This document shows positions 1-5,823 of a stretch of 6,582 nucleotides of DNA, piece after piece (position 1 is the first letter of the stretch; the number at the start of each line of letters is the position of its first letter). The notes below the pieces were generated by a model that was not told the DNA's origin, did not search any database, and worked only from the letters and a program-made list of their open reading frames with translations. The stretch covers positions 1 through 6,582 of the forward strand of contig JAGMCC010000072.1 of assembly GCA_023129355.1 (NCBI GenBank). The letters run 5' to 3'. Origin of the DNA: Dehalococcoidia bacterium. Lineage in GTDB: Bacteria > Chloroflexota > Dehalococcoidia > E44-bin15. The position numbers and the translations under genes are program-made.

Positions 1-448
1 CCAGGCAGCTTTTCCCTTTCAGTTCGGGCATGGGAATGACCGTTGTTTCATCGTTGTCGATGAAAATGATAGACAATTCCGGCGCCCGGCCGGTAATGGA
101 GAGAACATCTAACCCCGTCTGCCGCAGCTCGACGCCGAAGCTGCCGCCGATGGAGGAATCGCCGTAGAGGCCGGTAGCCGGTGAGATGGCGACAAATGAA
201 TTCTTACCCGATGAGGGCAGGTATACCCCGGTGAGGGGCCCCGGTGCGACGACCATGAGGTTCTCCGGGCCGAGGGGGTCTATCTTGAAATCGTGCTTCC
301 TCAGGTTGTCCCATACCAGTTTCGCGCCGAAGCCGCGCCCGCCGATGTACTTCTCGATAAATGAGTCTGGGAGGCCCCTGCGTTCGGCACTGCCCTTCGT
401 AAGGTCTATGTGCAGGTGCTTCTTAAAATATCCACTCTTCAGACTCAT
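1..448 (-). CDS. Aldehyde:ferredoxin oxidoreductase (tungsten pterin enzyme), N-terminal part, runs off the left edge
   Basis: AOR-family enzymes hold a tungsten (or molybdenum) bis-pterin and one [4Fe-4S] cluster and oxidise aldehydes to carboxylates in the cytoplasm with ferredoxin as acceptor. The 149 residues present cover the family's N-terminal domain in the expected order: MSLKSGYFKKHLHIDLTKG opening, the glycine motif IGGRGFGAKL (35-44), DPLGPENL (57-64), APGPLTG (68-74) and GDSSIGGSFGVEL (96-108). Family members are about 600 residues, so roughly the last three quarters, including the cluster cysteines and the rest of the pterin site, lie outside the window. Compared from memory with the Pyrococcus furiosus enzyme, its Arg76 aligns with Lys82 here and its Asn93 with Ser99, so this is a divergent subgroup. 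The ATG overlaps the TGA of the upstream ferredoxin gene as ATGA, implying translational coupling. The substrate cannot be read from this part. Confidence 0.9.
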   Translation of the reverse strand, partial: MSLKSGYFKKHLHIDLTKGSAERRGLPDSFIEKYIGGRGFGAKLVWDNLRKHDFKIDPLGPENLMVVAPGPLTGVYLPSSGKNSFVAISPATGLYGDSSIGGSFGVELRQTGLDVLSITGRAPELSIIFIDNDETTVIPMPELKGKSCL

Positions 449-978
449 AGCTCTTCCTTCCCTATCTCGGCGTAGTGGATAATCTTCCTCTCTCCCTTCT
501 CATAGAACTCGATTTCCTTCATCTGGGTATAGCTCAGGATATTGTTGAGGCGTTTGGACTCACCCAGCGCGGCTTCAGGTATGAGCCTGAGCGCCCCCTT
601 GGGACATTTCTTGACACACTCCGGGTCACCTCCGCACATATCACACAGGATGGGCAGGTCGCAGTCTTCATGAGCGTAAATCGCTCCGAAGGGGCATGCC
701 TCCACGCATTTATAGCAGGAAGTGCAGTTCTCCTCGTCCAGGTGGATGACGCCCTCGATCCACCGCAGGGCATCGGTGGGACATACCTTCGCACACGGGG
801 CAACCTTACACTGGCTGCACACGATCGGCATTCTCATGACCGGATGGGGGTACGTGGTCAACACCCTTATCGCTGACTTCTTCGGGTTGTTCACCCCGAA
901 GTGTTTGATTGCGCATACCAGTTCACAGATACTGCAGCCGGAACACAGCTCCGGAATCACCGTTAGCTTTTTCGACAT
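445..978 (-). CDS. Four-cluster [4Fe-4S] ferredoxin subunit of the aldehyde oxidoreductase (AorA/HycB-like)
   Basis: This 177-residue soluble protein has four cysteine motifs with 16 ligand cysteines: C12/15/18/22, C54/57/62/66, C85/88/91/95 and C112/115/121/125. The first and third are C-x2-C-x2-C-x3-C; the second has a 4-residue and the fourth a 5-residue middle gap. This pattern is typical of HycB/NrfC/AorA-type electron-transfer subunits binding four [4Fe-4S] clusters. Cys106 is an extra cysteine without a motif. There is no Tat or Sec signal peptide, so it should act in the cytoplasm. It comes directly before the AOR gene with a 4-nt overlap, as AorA precedes AorB in the Aromatoleum-type aldehyde oxidoreductase operon, and probably wires the tungsten subunit to an external partner. 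The start is ATG 978, because GGAGG at 987-991 sits 8 nt upstream; the in-frame GTG at 993 overlaps this ribosome site. The last ~50 residues lack cysteines. Confidence 0.9.
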   Translation of the reverse strand: MSKKLTVIPELCSGCSICELVCAIKHFGVNNPKKSAIRVLTTYPHPVMRMPIVCSQCKVAPCAKVCPTDALRWIEGVIHLDEENCTSCYKCVEACPFGAIYAHEDCDLPILCDMCGGDPECVKKCPKGALRLIPEAALGESKRLNNILSYTQMKEIEFYEKGERKIIHYAEIGKEEL

Positions 979-986
979 CAGACAAT

Positions 987-991
987 CCTCC
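987..991 (-). promoter_or_regulatory. Ribosome binding site that decides the ferredoxin start
   Basis: GGAGG on the minus strand lies 8 nt upstream of ATG 978. The longer reading from GTG 993 would place its start codon on top of this site, so the shorter protein is preferred. Confidence 0.75.
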
Positions 992-1044
992 ACAAGGTTC
1001 GTGAAATTTCAGCCAAAGGGGCCCCTAAAAAGGTGCATGGAATG

Positions 1045-1058
1045 GCGCATCAATGCGC
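1045..1058. promoter_or_regulatory. Operator-like inverted repeat over the predicted transcription start
   Basis: GCGCATCAATGCGC has perfect 6-bp arms around a 2-bp centre and begins right after the -10 box of the ferredoxin-AOR promoter. A protein bound here would cover +1, which suits a repressor. As RNA the 2-nt loop is too tight for a good hairpin, so a DNA site is more likely. The regulator is not in the window. Confidence 0.45.
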
Positions 1059-1087
1059 AGAATACTCGCTAGAGGCGGTATTGTCAA
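1059..1087 (-). promoter_or_regulatory. Sigma-70-type promoter of the ferredoxin-AOR operon
   Basis: On the minus strand a perfect -35 box TTGACA (1087-1082) is followed by a 17-nt spacer and a TATTCT -10 box (1064-1059, 4 of 6 consensus). The expected transcription start is near 1052, giving a leader of about 74 nt before ATG 978. Confidence 0.65.
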
Positions 1088-1101
1088 CGAGGTGTACTCG
1101 T

Positions 1102-1113
1102 CCAATACATTGG
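1102..1113. promoter_or_regulatory. Inverted repeat upstream of the AOR-operon -35 box
   Basis: CCAATACATTGG has 5-bp arms around a 2-bp centre. It ends 14 bases upstream of the -35 box, where an activator could contact RNA polymerase. A role is inferred from position only. Confidence 0.25.
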
Positions 1114-1146
1114 TGACATAAAACAGCTATCCTATTATGAGTAGGT

Positions 1147-1212
1147 GTCATTGCGACCCAGGTTTAGGCCGAAGAGTCGGCCGACCTGTCAGCCTTGGAG
1201 GAAGCAATCTCA
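1147..1212. repeat. Palindromic intergenic repeat (GTCATTGCGA...GAAGCAATCT type)
   Basis: The element begins GTCATTGCGA and ends GAAGCAATCTC, so its tips contain the inverted pair ATTGC (1150-1154) and GCAAT (1204-1208). Inside is a strong hairpin with stem GGCCGA/TCGGCC (1167-1172 and 1177-1182) and loop AGAG, extended by outer arms AGGT (1160-1163) and ACCT (1184-1187). The tips resemble the TCATTGCGA...GCAATCTC family of short dispersed palindromes I recall from many bacterial genomes. The interior seems divergent. Confidence 0.45.
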
Positions 1213-1244
1213 CCTTTTCCCACCCACCCACCCTGAGATGTATT

Positions 1245-1263
1245 TCTGGGGGACACCCCCAGA
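1245..1263. repeat. GC-rich hairpin, first of two adjacent palindromes
   Basis: TCTGGGGGACACCCCCAGA folds into an 8-bp perfect stem with an ACA loop. No T-run follows on either strand, so it is not a standard intrinsic terminator. With the next palindrome it looks like a REP-type intergenic element. Confidence 0.55.
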
Positions 1264-1269
1264 CCCCCG

Positions 1270-1289
1270 CCAGAGGGGATCCCCTCTGG
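1270..1289. repeat. Perfect 20-bp palindrome
   Basis: CCAGAGGGGATCCCCTCTGG is self-complementary over 20 bases with no central spacer. It lies 6 bp after the previous hairpin. A perfect palindrome this long is not expected by chance in a window of this size, which supports a repeat element or cruciform-forming site. Confidence 0.65.
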
Positions 1290-1352
1290 ACTCCCCTATA
1301 TAATCTACAACATAACGGTAGGGTGTCACCCCTCTATCTGAACGATACCAGA

Positions 1353-1370
1353 ATCCCTTCCCAAAGGGAT
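1353..1370. repeat. Small hairpin
   Basis: ATCCCTT (1353-1359) and AAGGGAT (1364-1370) form a 7-bp stem with a CCCA loop. No T-run follows. It lies between the GC-rich palindromes and the MFS promoter; its role is unknown. Confidence 0.3.
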
Positions 1371-1449
1371 CGACCCTGGAGCGCTCCAACTTCAAATCCT
1401 TTCCCCCGTCTGCCAGGATCATATCACGCCCCTTATCTATCAACTCACC

Positions 1450-1496
1450 GATCACCTATTAAGTGATCCCTCGTTGGGATGGCGTATTGATCACCT
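1450..1496. promoter_or_regulatory. GATCACCT repeats upstream of the MFS promoter, possible operators
   Basis: GATCACCT occurs at 1450-1457 and again at 1489-1496, 8 bp before the -10 box. The first copy also forms an inverted repeat with GTGATC at 1463-1468 around a 7-bp centre. Two spaced copies near a promoter suggest a regulator site, but no regulator gene adjoins. Confidence 0.3.
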
Positions 1497-1501
1497 CTAT
1501 A

Positions 1502-1510
1502 TGCTATAAT
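1502..1510 (+). promoter_or_regulatory. Extended -10 promoter of the MFS gene
   Basis: TGCTATAAT combines a perfect TATAAT with the TGn extension. No good -35 is found at 16-18 nt spacing, as is usual for extended -10 promoters. The expected start is near 1517, about 30 nt before ATG 1547, whose ribosome site is AGGA at 1535-1538. Confidence 0.55.
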
Positions 1511-1546
1511 CGTGGGCGTATGATGAAAGCTGCTAGGAACTGAAGC

Positions 1547-2821
1547 ATGCCAGCGCCGGGAAGAAGACTTTTCTACGGTTGGGTAGTTGTAGCGGCCGCC
1601 TGGCTGGCGATGTTTGTTAGTTCGGCCTCCATTGCTTCCTTCTCCATATTCGCTCCGGAACTGGAGGTGGAATTTGGCTGGACAAGGGGAATGCTCTCCC
1701 TGGGCTACACCATCAATACGATTACGATAGCAGTATTCGGGATGGCGGCGGGGATGCTGGTCGATCGAATCGGGCTGAGTAGGCTCGTAATCATCGGTGC
1801 CGTCGTCGGCGGATTGGGGATGGCCCTGTTGAGCCAGATAACCCAAATCTGGCATTTCCACCTCCTCTATGGGGTATTCGCCCCCTCTGGGATCGCACTA
1901 TGTTTCATTGTCCCTACAGTGGCCACGGTGCGGCGGTGGTTTATGAGGAGGGCAGCCCTGGCAGTAGCCATCGCCATGACCGGCTCAGGGCTGGGTGTGG
2001 TGATTCTATTGCCGTTGCTCCACCGCATGATCCAGGGTATTGGCTGGAGCGATAGCTACATCGTCCTTGGGCTCATCCTGGTAGTGGGCGCCGTCATAGG
2101 GGGATCACTATTGAAGAAAGACCCGGAGTCGGCGGGAACCTATCCCGATGGGGTCAAGCCCAAGAAAGAGGAGCTTGAGGCCCGCGCGGACTTTCTCACC
2201 CGCACCGAGAAGTGGACGGTAAGGGAGGCATTTAGGACCTATAGCTGGTGGCTCCTCATACTCTCCCAGTTCTTTAATATCGCGATCATCGGGGTTATCG
2301 GCCACATCGTTTTCTGGGGAAAAGACCTGGGGATACCCGAGGGGGATGCGGTGAGCATCCTGAGCTTTCTGGTGCTGGCTGCGGTGGCAGGACGGCTTTT
2401 AGCGGGCTTTTCCTCCGATTGGCTAATGGCCAGATTCGGCATCTCTCGCAAGCCCGTCCTATATGTTTGCACCATTGGCGTAGCCCTGGGGTGCTTTCTC
2501 GCCATGGGTGTTGGCAGCGAAACAGGGCTTCTTTTAGTTTCCCTGCTTATCGGATTCTGCTACGGCATCGGCCTCGCGGTATTCCCCACCTACCTGGGAG
2601 ACCTGTTTGGGGTGGTCAGTGTGTCGACGCTTTTTGGCATCGTGTTCCTGTTATCTGCAGGGCTATTTGGGTCAATCGGTCCGGTATTATACGGATTCAT
2701 TCACGAGGCCAGCGGCTCTTATGATCTGGCCTTCATGGTCACGGCGATATTATGCCTAATCTCAGCGGTATCCCTGTTACTGATCAGGGCGCCGGTGAAG
2801 GGAAGAGGAGCCCGGGCTTGA
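1547..2821 (+). CDS. MFS transporter, monocarboxylate / oxalate-formate antiporter-like
   Basis: This is a 424-residue inner-membrane secondary carrier. Hydrophobic stretches fit 12 membrane helices: about 11-35, 47-69, 77-97, 103-125, 136-158, 168-188, then a charged loop (190-230), and 233-256, 268-290, 302-322, 326-346, 358-385, 393-413. MFS motif A is present after helix 2 as GMLVDRIGLSR (69-79), with its second-half counterpart GRLLAGFSSDWLMARFG (282-298). The FYGWVVV opening and RRWFMRRAALAVAIAMTGSG (129-148) match the OFA/monocarboxylate subgroup, which moves small organic acids. The substrate cannot be set from sequence. It is divergent from the AOR operon, so a carboxylate linked to aldehyde metabolism is possible. 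Start ATG 1547 has AGGA 8 nt upstream and an extended -10 promoter before it; no upstream in-frame start is better. Confidence 0.88.
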   Translation: MPAPGRRLFYGWVVVAAAWLAMFVSSASIASFSIFAPELEVEFGWTRGMLSLGYTINTITIAVFGMAAGMLVDRIGLSRLVIIGAVVGGLGMALLSQITQIWHFHLLYGVFAPSGIALCFIVPTVATVRRWFMRRAALAVAIAMTGSGLGVVILLPLLHRMIQGIGWSDSYIVLGLILVVGAVIGGSLLKKDPESAGTYPDGVKPKKEELEARADFLTRTEKWTVREAFRTYSWWLLILSQFFNIAIIGVIGHIVFWGKDLGIPEGDAVSILSFLVLAAVAGRLLAGFSSDWLMARFGISRKPVLYVCTIGVALGCFLAMGVGSETGLLLVSLLIGFCYGIGLAVFPTYLGDLFGVVSVSTLFGIVFLLSAGLFGSIGPVLYGFIHEASGSYDLAFMVTAILCLISAVSLLLIRAPVKGRGARA

Positions 2822-2855
2822 CGCCAAGGTATACTGCTGCTAGCATTGCGTCAAG
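2817..2855. other. Inverted repeat over the MFS stop codon
   Basis: CTTGACGC (2817-2824) and GCGTCAAG (2848-2855) are perfect 8-bp arms separated by 23 nt, which contain the palindrome TGCTAGCA (2838-2845). No T-run follows on the plus strand, so it is at best a weak terminator. It may protect the MFS mRNA 3' end or be an operator for the downstream gene. Confidence 0.35.
2818..2846 (+). promoter_or_regulatory. Possible promoter of the lipoprotein gene
   Basis: TTGACG (2818-2823, 5 of 6) and TAGCAT (2841-2846, 4 of 6) are 17 nt apart. The expected start is near 2853, about 24 nt before the lipoprotein ATG. It overlaps the MFS stop codon and the inverted repeat there, so it may be regulated, or the gene may be read through from the MFS promoter. 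Confidence 0.3.
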
Positions 2856-2876
2856 AAACTATAGAACGGGGATGAA

Positions 2877-3386
2877 ATGAAAACTAAACGATTTATAGTG
2901 GTCATGCTTTTGGGTGTTATGCTGGTGGGTTCTCTGGCTTGCTTGCGGTCAGGCATTACAAAGCCTACAGTTGGCAATGTCCCGCCAGGGTGGGACCTTA
3001 GCAATGAAGAACCCTACGGAACTTACGAGGAGTTAGATGGCACGGTGTGGGGTTTGATTGAGTATACCGATACTGAGGACGCCGATTTTGTTCAGATATA
3101 CTATGGCGATGTTCCCAGCGAGCTAAAAGGAAATGAGACTGTCCGGGACCCCTTGACTGATAGGGCAATCGCAGAATCCATGTTCGAGCCAGATGAGACT
3201 GGAGTAATGATTGCAAGCGGTCAGATAGCTGGCTATACCAAGATGTATGACTCGGACTTGGATTTGTATCAGATGGAGATAGTTTTCGTTCTGGACTCAA
3301 TCTGCATTGACATCTATACTATCTATGATGCAACTTCTGAGGATGAAGCGCAAGCAATGTTAATCATAAACAGTATCTCGCCCTAG
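2877..3386 (+). CDS. Small acidic lipoprotein of unknown family
   Basis: I do not recognise this 169-residue protein. It starts with a lipoprotein signal: basic MKTKR, a hydrophobic stretch (6-17) and GSLAC, with Cys22 the probable lipidated residue. The -3 position is Ser rather than the preferred Leu, so the lipobox is usable but not ideal. The mature part is strongly acidic, rich in Tyr, Asp and Glu, with PPGWDLSNEEPYGTYEELDG near its start and alternating hydrophobic patterns (VQIYYG, LYQMEIVFVL, CIDIYTIYDA) that suggest a compact beta-rich domain. It should be anchored on the outer face of the cytoplasmic membrane. ATG 2877 has GGGGA at 2868-2872. It lies 55 bases after the MFS gene on the same strand, so co-expression is possible. 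Its DNA looks more AT-rich than its neighbours. Confidence 0.75.
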   Translation: MKTKRFIVVMLLGVMLVGSLACLRSGITKPTVGNVPPGWDLSNEEPYGTYEELDGTVWGLIEYTDTEDADFVQIYYGDVPSELKGNETVRDPLTDRAIAESMFEPDETGVMIASGQIAGYTKMYDSDLDLYQMEIVFVLDSICIDIYTIYDATSEDEAQAMLIINSISP

Positions 3387-3412
3387 CCACCCATTCCGCG
3401 ATAGGCAACCTG

Positions 3413-4531
3413 CTAGAGGGGTTTAATTCTTCCCTCGCTAACCCGAAATAGCGCCGCCTCAGCCAGAAAGCCGGGATCGAAGCGGTCGAGATCGGTGGTG
3501 GTAATCAACACCTGCTGATAAGAGGCAACGGATCCTAGTAGGTGATGACGCCGCTCCGCATCGAGCTCGGAAAGCATATCGTCCAAAAGCAGGATGGGCT
3601 CATCAGCTATTTTGGAGCGCATGAAGCGAGCCTCGGCGAGCTTTAGAGAGAGGGCGATAGTGCGCTGCTGGCCCCGTGAGCCATAAACATTCATATTGAC
3701 ATCGCCTATCAAGAACGCCAAGTCATCCCGATGAGGACCGACCAGGCTCATCCCCTGAGCGATCTCCTTCTTTCGAACATCTCGAAGTCTATCCCCAAAA
3801 TCCGTTGCGCCTACGCTGGGTAGATAAGTCATCCTCAATTTCTCATGCTCCGCAGTGAGCAGGTAGTGGATCGGCTGAGCCAGGTCGTTAAGCTCAGCCA
3901 CCATGAGCTGACGCTGCGCGATGAGATACGAGCCGTGTTCTAGCAATTCCTGGTCCCAAAAATCAAGCTGGCTCCCCTCGGCGCGCCGCTCCCCGATCAA
4001 CCTTAGGAGGTGATTTCGCTGCAGGAGCACCTTATTGTATCGCTGGAGGGCGCGGAGGTATCGAGAATTGACCTGGGAGTTTGTTATGTCCAGGTAACGG
4101 CGACGCAGCGAGGGAGCACCGCCAATAAGATCGATGTCCTGGGAGCTAAAGAGCACCACATTGACCTGACCGACGAGGTCAATGGCGCGGCGGGCCACGC
4201 CATTTACTCTGATCCGCTTCTGAACATGTGCCGCAGGGCCGGGATATGCCGCCCTGAGGGCGAGCTCCACCCGAATGCTCTCCATCCTTTTTTGAACCTG
4301 GGCCAGCAGGCGAGCTACCGAGAGCCCCTCCGTTGGGGCGGACCAGTTGATCAGCTCCCGCTCCGCAGTGGCGCGATGGGATTTGGCGGTGGCCAGGAGG
4401 TAGATCGCCTCAAGGAGGTTGGTCTTCCCCTGAGCATTATCGCCCTGAAGCAACATAAGGTGAGGGGGGAGGTCGAGCTCCAGGCGCTCGTAATTACGGA
4501 AGTTGGTCAGGCTCAAATGCGCGATATGCAA
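3413..4531 (-). CDS. recF: DNA replication and repair protein RecF
   Basis: RecF is an SMC-like ATPase that binds gapped DNA and, with RecO and RecR, loads RecA. From TTG 4531 the protein has 372 residues, close to the usual ~360-370. It opens MHIAHLSLTNFRNY, the family's N-terminus. It carries Walker A GDNAQGKT (30-37), the VLFSSQDIDLIGG region (126-138), GPHRDD (265-270), the ABC signature YGSRGQQRT (283-291), Walker B with D-loop PILLLDDMLSELD (312-324) and a TTTDL switch (344-348). All ATPase residues appear intact. A longer reading from GTG 4570 adds 13 residues with no family match, and TTG 4531 has GGAGG 6 nt upstream, so the TTG is preferred. It is convergent with the lipoprotein (26-bp gap) and downstream of DUF362 on the same strand. 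dnaA, dnaN and gyrB are not beside it. Confidence 0.95.
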   Translation of the reverse strand: MHIAHLSLTNFRNYERLELDLPPHLMLLQGDNAQGKTNLLEAIYLLATAKSHRATAERELINWSAPTEGLSVARLLAQVQKRMESIRVELALRAAYPGPAAHVQKRIRVNGVARRAIDLVGQVNVVLFSSQDIDLIGGAPSLRRRYLDITNSQVNSRYLRALQRYNKVLLQRNHLLRLIGERRAEGSQLDFWDQELLEHGSYLIAQRQLMVAELNDLAQPIHYLLTAEHEKLRMTYLPSVGATDFGDRLRDVRKKEIAQGMSLVGPHRDDLAFLIGDVNMNVYGSRGQQRTIALSLKLAEARFMRSKIADEPILLLDDMLSELDAERRHHLLGSVASYQQVLITTTDLDRFDPGFLAEAALFRVSEGRIKPL

Positions 4532-4537
4532 ACATCT

Positions 4538-4542
4538 CCTCC
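4538..4542 (-). promoter_or_regulatory. Ribosome binding site that supports the TTG start of recF
   Basis: GGAGG, within GGGAGGAGA on the minus strand (4543-4535), is 6 nt before TTG 4531. The overlapping ATG at 4535-4533 is out of frame with RecF, which may be why a pipeline would choose the GTG at 4570. Confidence 0.65.
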
Positions 4543-4590
4543 CGCTTCTCCCAACAGGGGATGCAACCACTCAGGCAAATCCGACTCTAA

Positions 4591-4656
4591 GGCTCTCTTT
4601 TCCTGCTCTGGGTTGCGCTATTGGGCTCTCTTTTCCCGCACTAGGCTTGGGATTCA
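4591..4656. repeat. Imperfect 33-bp tandem duplication upstream of recF
   Basis: GGCTCTCTTTTCC begins at 4591 and again at 4624. The two 33-bp units match in their first 13 bases and in most of the next 10, then diverge. It lies 60-125 bp before the recF start, in the recF leader or promoter region. No protein is supported here. Confidence 0.45.
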
Positions 4657-4695
4657 AGCACCGCTACGTATCCAAGTGTGTCGGGATGCGTGATA

Positions 4696-4714
4696 ACCAT
4701 ATCATGATAATGGT
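4696..4714. promoter_or_regulatory. Operator-like inverted repeat upstream of recF
   Basis: ACCATATCATGATAATGGT contains the perfect palindrome TATCATGATA (4700-4709) flanked by ACCAT/ATGGT arms offset by one base. It lies between the DUF362 stop and recF, where a recF promoter would be. Function is inferred from symmetry and place. Confidence 0.25.
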
Positions 4715-4775
4715 AGCTCAGTTTTGCATTCAAGTCGCCCTGAGGCTTGATTTCCTAATAGAGCAGGCCCGATGT

Positions 4776-5717
4776 TCACTCTACTACAATGTAGTGCTCG
4801 GACTCTACTCCCAAGCCGTGCTTCAAAGCCGTAATAATCTGAGGCGACTGCCAGGGATTCGCCATTAGCTTGTTCTTGGCCTTATAACTCAGAAGTATCT
4901 TCATCGCCTCAACATCGATAGCAACTAGGTCTCCAGAGACAAGCACCAGTCCAGGCTCCGCCAATTGGCCCTTAGATGGACCGCCGGAGACGAAGGTCTT
5001 CCTCCCATCCATGATTATAAGGTCTGGTTGCCAGCACAGGCTGATTTCAGCAACCTTCTGCTCCAAGTGGCGGGCGTGAAGAGCGCGCCGCTCTCCAGGG
5101 TGCATAAAGCCTACTGCGAGCTTCAGTGCGCCAGTAAATCGTGAGAAAGCATGAGTCTTCATACATGGCAAGTATACAATTTTGTCAGCTTCATAGGCTG
5201 ACCGGGGCATAGTGACCGCACTCAGATAATCGCCATCGATCTTTATTTTCACCCAGTCATCACACTTGTCATCAAAGGCCACCAGTTTCACATCCAAATG
5301 ACGCACCAACTCGAACACGCCTAGTTTGCGAAAAACTTTCCTGGTGGGTCTCCAAATCCCTCCGGAGCTTTCACCTATGGTAATTATTGCCCCCGCCTCC
5401 AACAGGAGTTCGAGGACGGCACGCAGAAATACCAGGTCGGTGGAGCCAGGATATGGGTCCGGGCTGTTAAAATTCGGCTTGACCAGAACCCTGTCGCCCC
5501 TGCCAATAGCCTGCCCCAAATGCCCCAGCAGTGCAATGGCTCTATCAACGGAGGCCTTAATATCTCCATTTGCTGTCACCTTCGCCACCATGACTTGGCC
5601 ATTACTGCACCACGGATTGACAACACGTGGTCTGGGGTCAACAGACGGGATGTTCTTGGGCACCCTATCGCAAAATAAATGATAGAACCCGATAACCTTG
5701 TCCGCGAAACTGGTCAT
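4776..5717 (-). CDS. DUF362 domain protein
   Basis: This matches the DUF362 family, whose biochemical role is poorly defined; many members carry [4Fe-4S] ferredoxin domains, but this one does not. From ATG 5717 it has 313 residues: a 42-residue N-terminal extension, then MVAKVTANGDIKASVDRAI, followed by VLVKPNF (77-83), PGSTD (90-94), ITIGESSGG (112-120), the hallmark MKTHAFSRFTGALK (186-199), and PDLIIMDGRKTFVSGGPSKG (231-250). There is no signal peptide or membrane helix, so it is probably cytoplasmic. Start choice is uncertain: TTG 5762 would add 15 residues with a GTDGTDG stretch, and ATG 5591 would begin at the core domain; none has a strong ribosome site. It is followed after 244 bp by recF on the same strand. 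Nothing ties it to the AOR operon. Confidence 0.85.
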   Translation of the reverse strand: MTSFADKVIGFYHLFCDRVPKNIPSVDPRPRVVNPWCSNGQVMVAKVTANGDIKASVDRAIALLGHLGQAIGRGDRVLVKPNFNSPDPYPGSTDLVFLRAVLELLLEAGAIITIGESSGGIWRPTRKVFRKLGVFELVRHLDVKLVAFDDKCDDWVKIKIDGDYLSAVTMPRSAYEADKIVYLPCMKTHAFSRFTGALKLAVGFMHPGERRALHARHLEQKVAEISLCWQPDLIIMDGRKTFVSGGPSKGQLAEPGLVLVSGDLVAIDVEAMKILLSYKAKNKLMANPWQSPQIITALKHGLGVESEHYIVVE

Positions 5718-5823
5718 TAAACTTCCATCCGTGCCATCAGTACCTTTTGAGTCCCTTAACAATGATTATTCCCGACAGATCGAGGGTTATCGTGCGATCC
5801 TTCAACAAGCGTATCCAAACCGG

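Larger units (their letters stand above)
979..1546. other. Divergent intergenic region between ferredoxin-AOR operon and MFS gene
   Basis: This 568-base stretch has no convincing gene. From left to right it holds the AOR-operon leader with a 10-bp palindrome AGGGGCCCCT (1017-1026), the operon's promoter and operator-like site, a block of palindromes resembling dispersed repeats (about 1147-1300), two smaller hairpins (1353-1370 and the 12-bp palindrome TGGAGCGCTCCA at 1377-1388), and the MFS promoter. Open frames of 81 and 109 codons cross the repeats on opposite strands, but neither looks like a protein family or has a good ribosome site. Confidence 0.6.

Noticed and set aside
1210..1455. 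81-codon minus-strand frame in the divergent intergenic region
   Set aside because: Its C-terminal half is just the translation of the palindromic repeats, no family pattern is visible, and a plus-strand frame of similar length overlaps it. Likely chance.
1137..1466. 109-codon plus-strand frame over the same palindromes
   Set aside because: Proline/serine-rich low-information sequence created by the repeats, with no ribosome site.
1445..1861. 138-codon minus-strand frame over the start of the MFS gene
   Set aside because: Shadow of a clear 12-helix transporter; its own composition is not protein-like.
4503..4868. Plus-strand frame with repeated LSFPALG peptides
   Set aside because: The peptide repeat comes from the DNA tandem duplication; the frame overlaps both recF and DUF362 ends and lacks a ribosome site.
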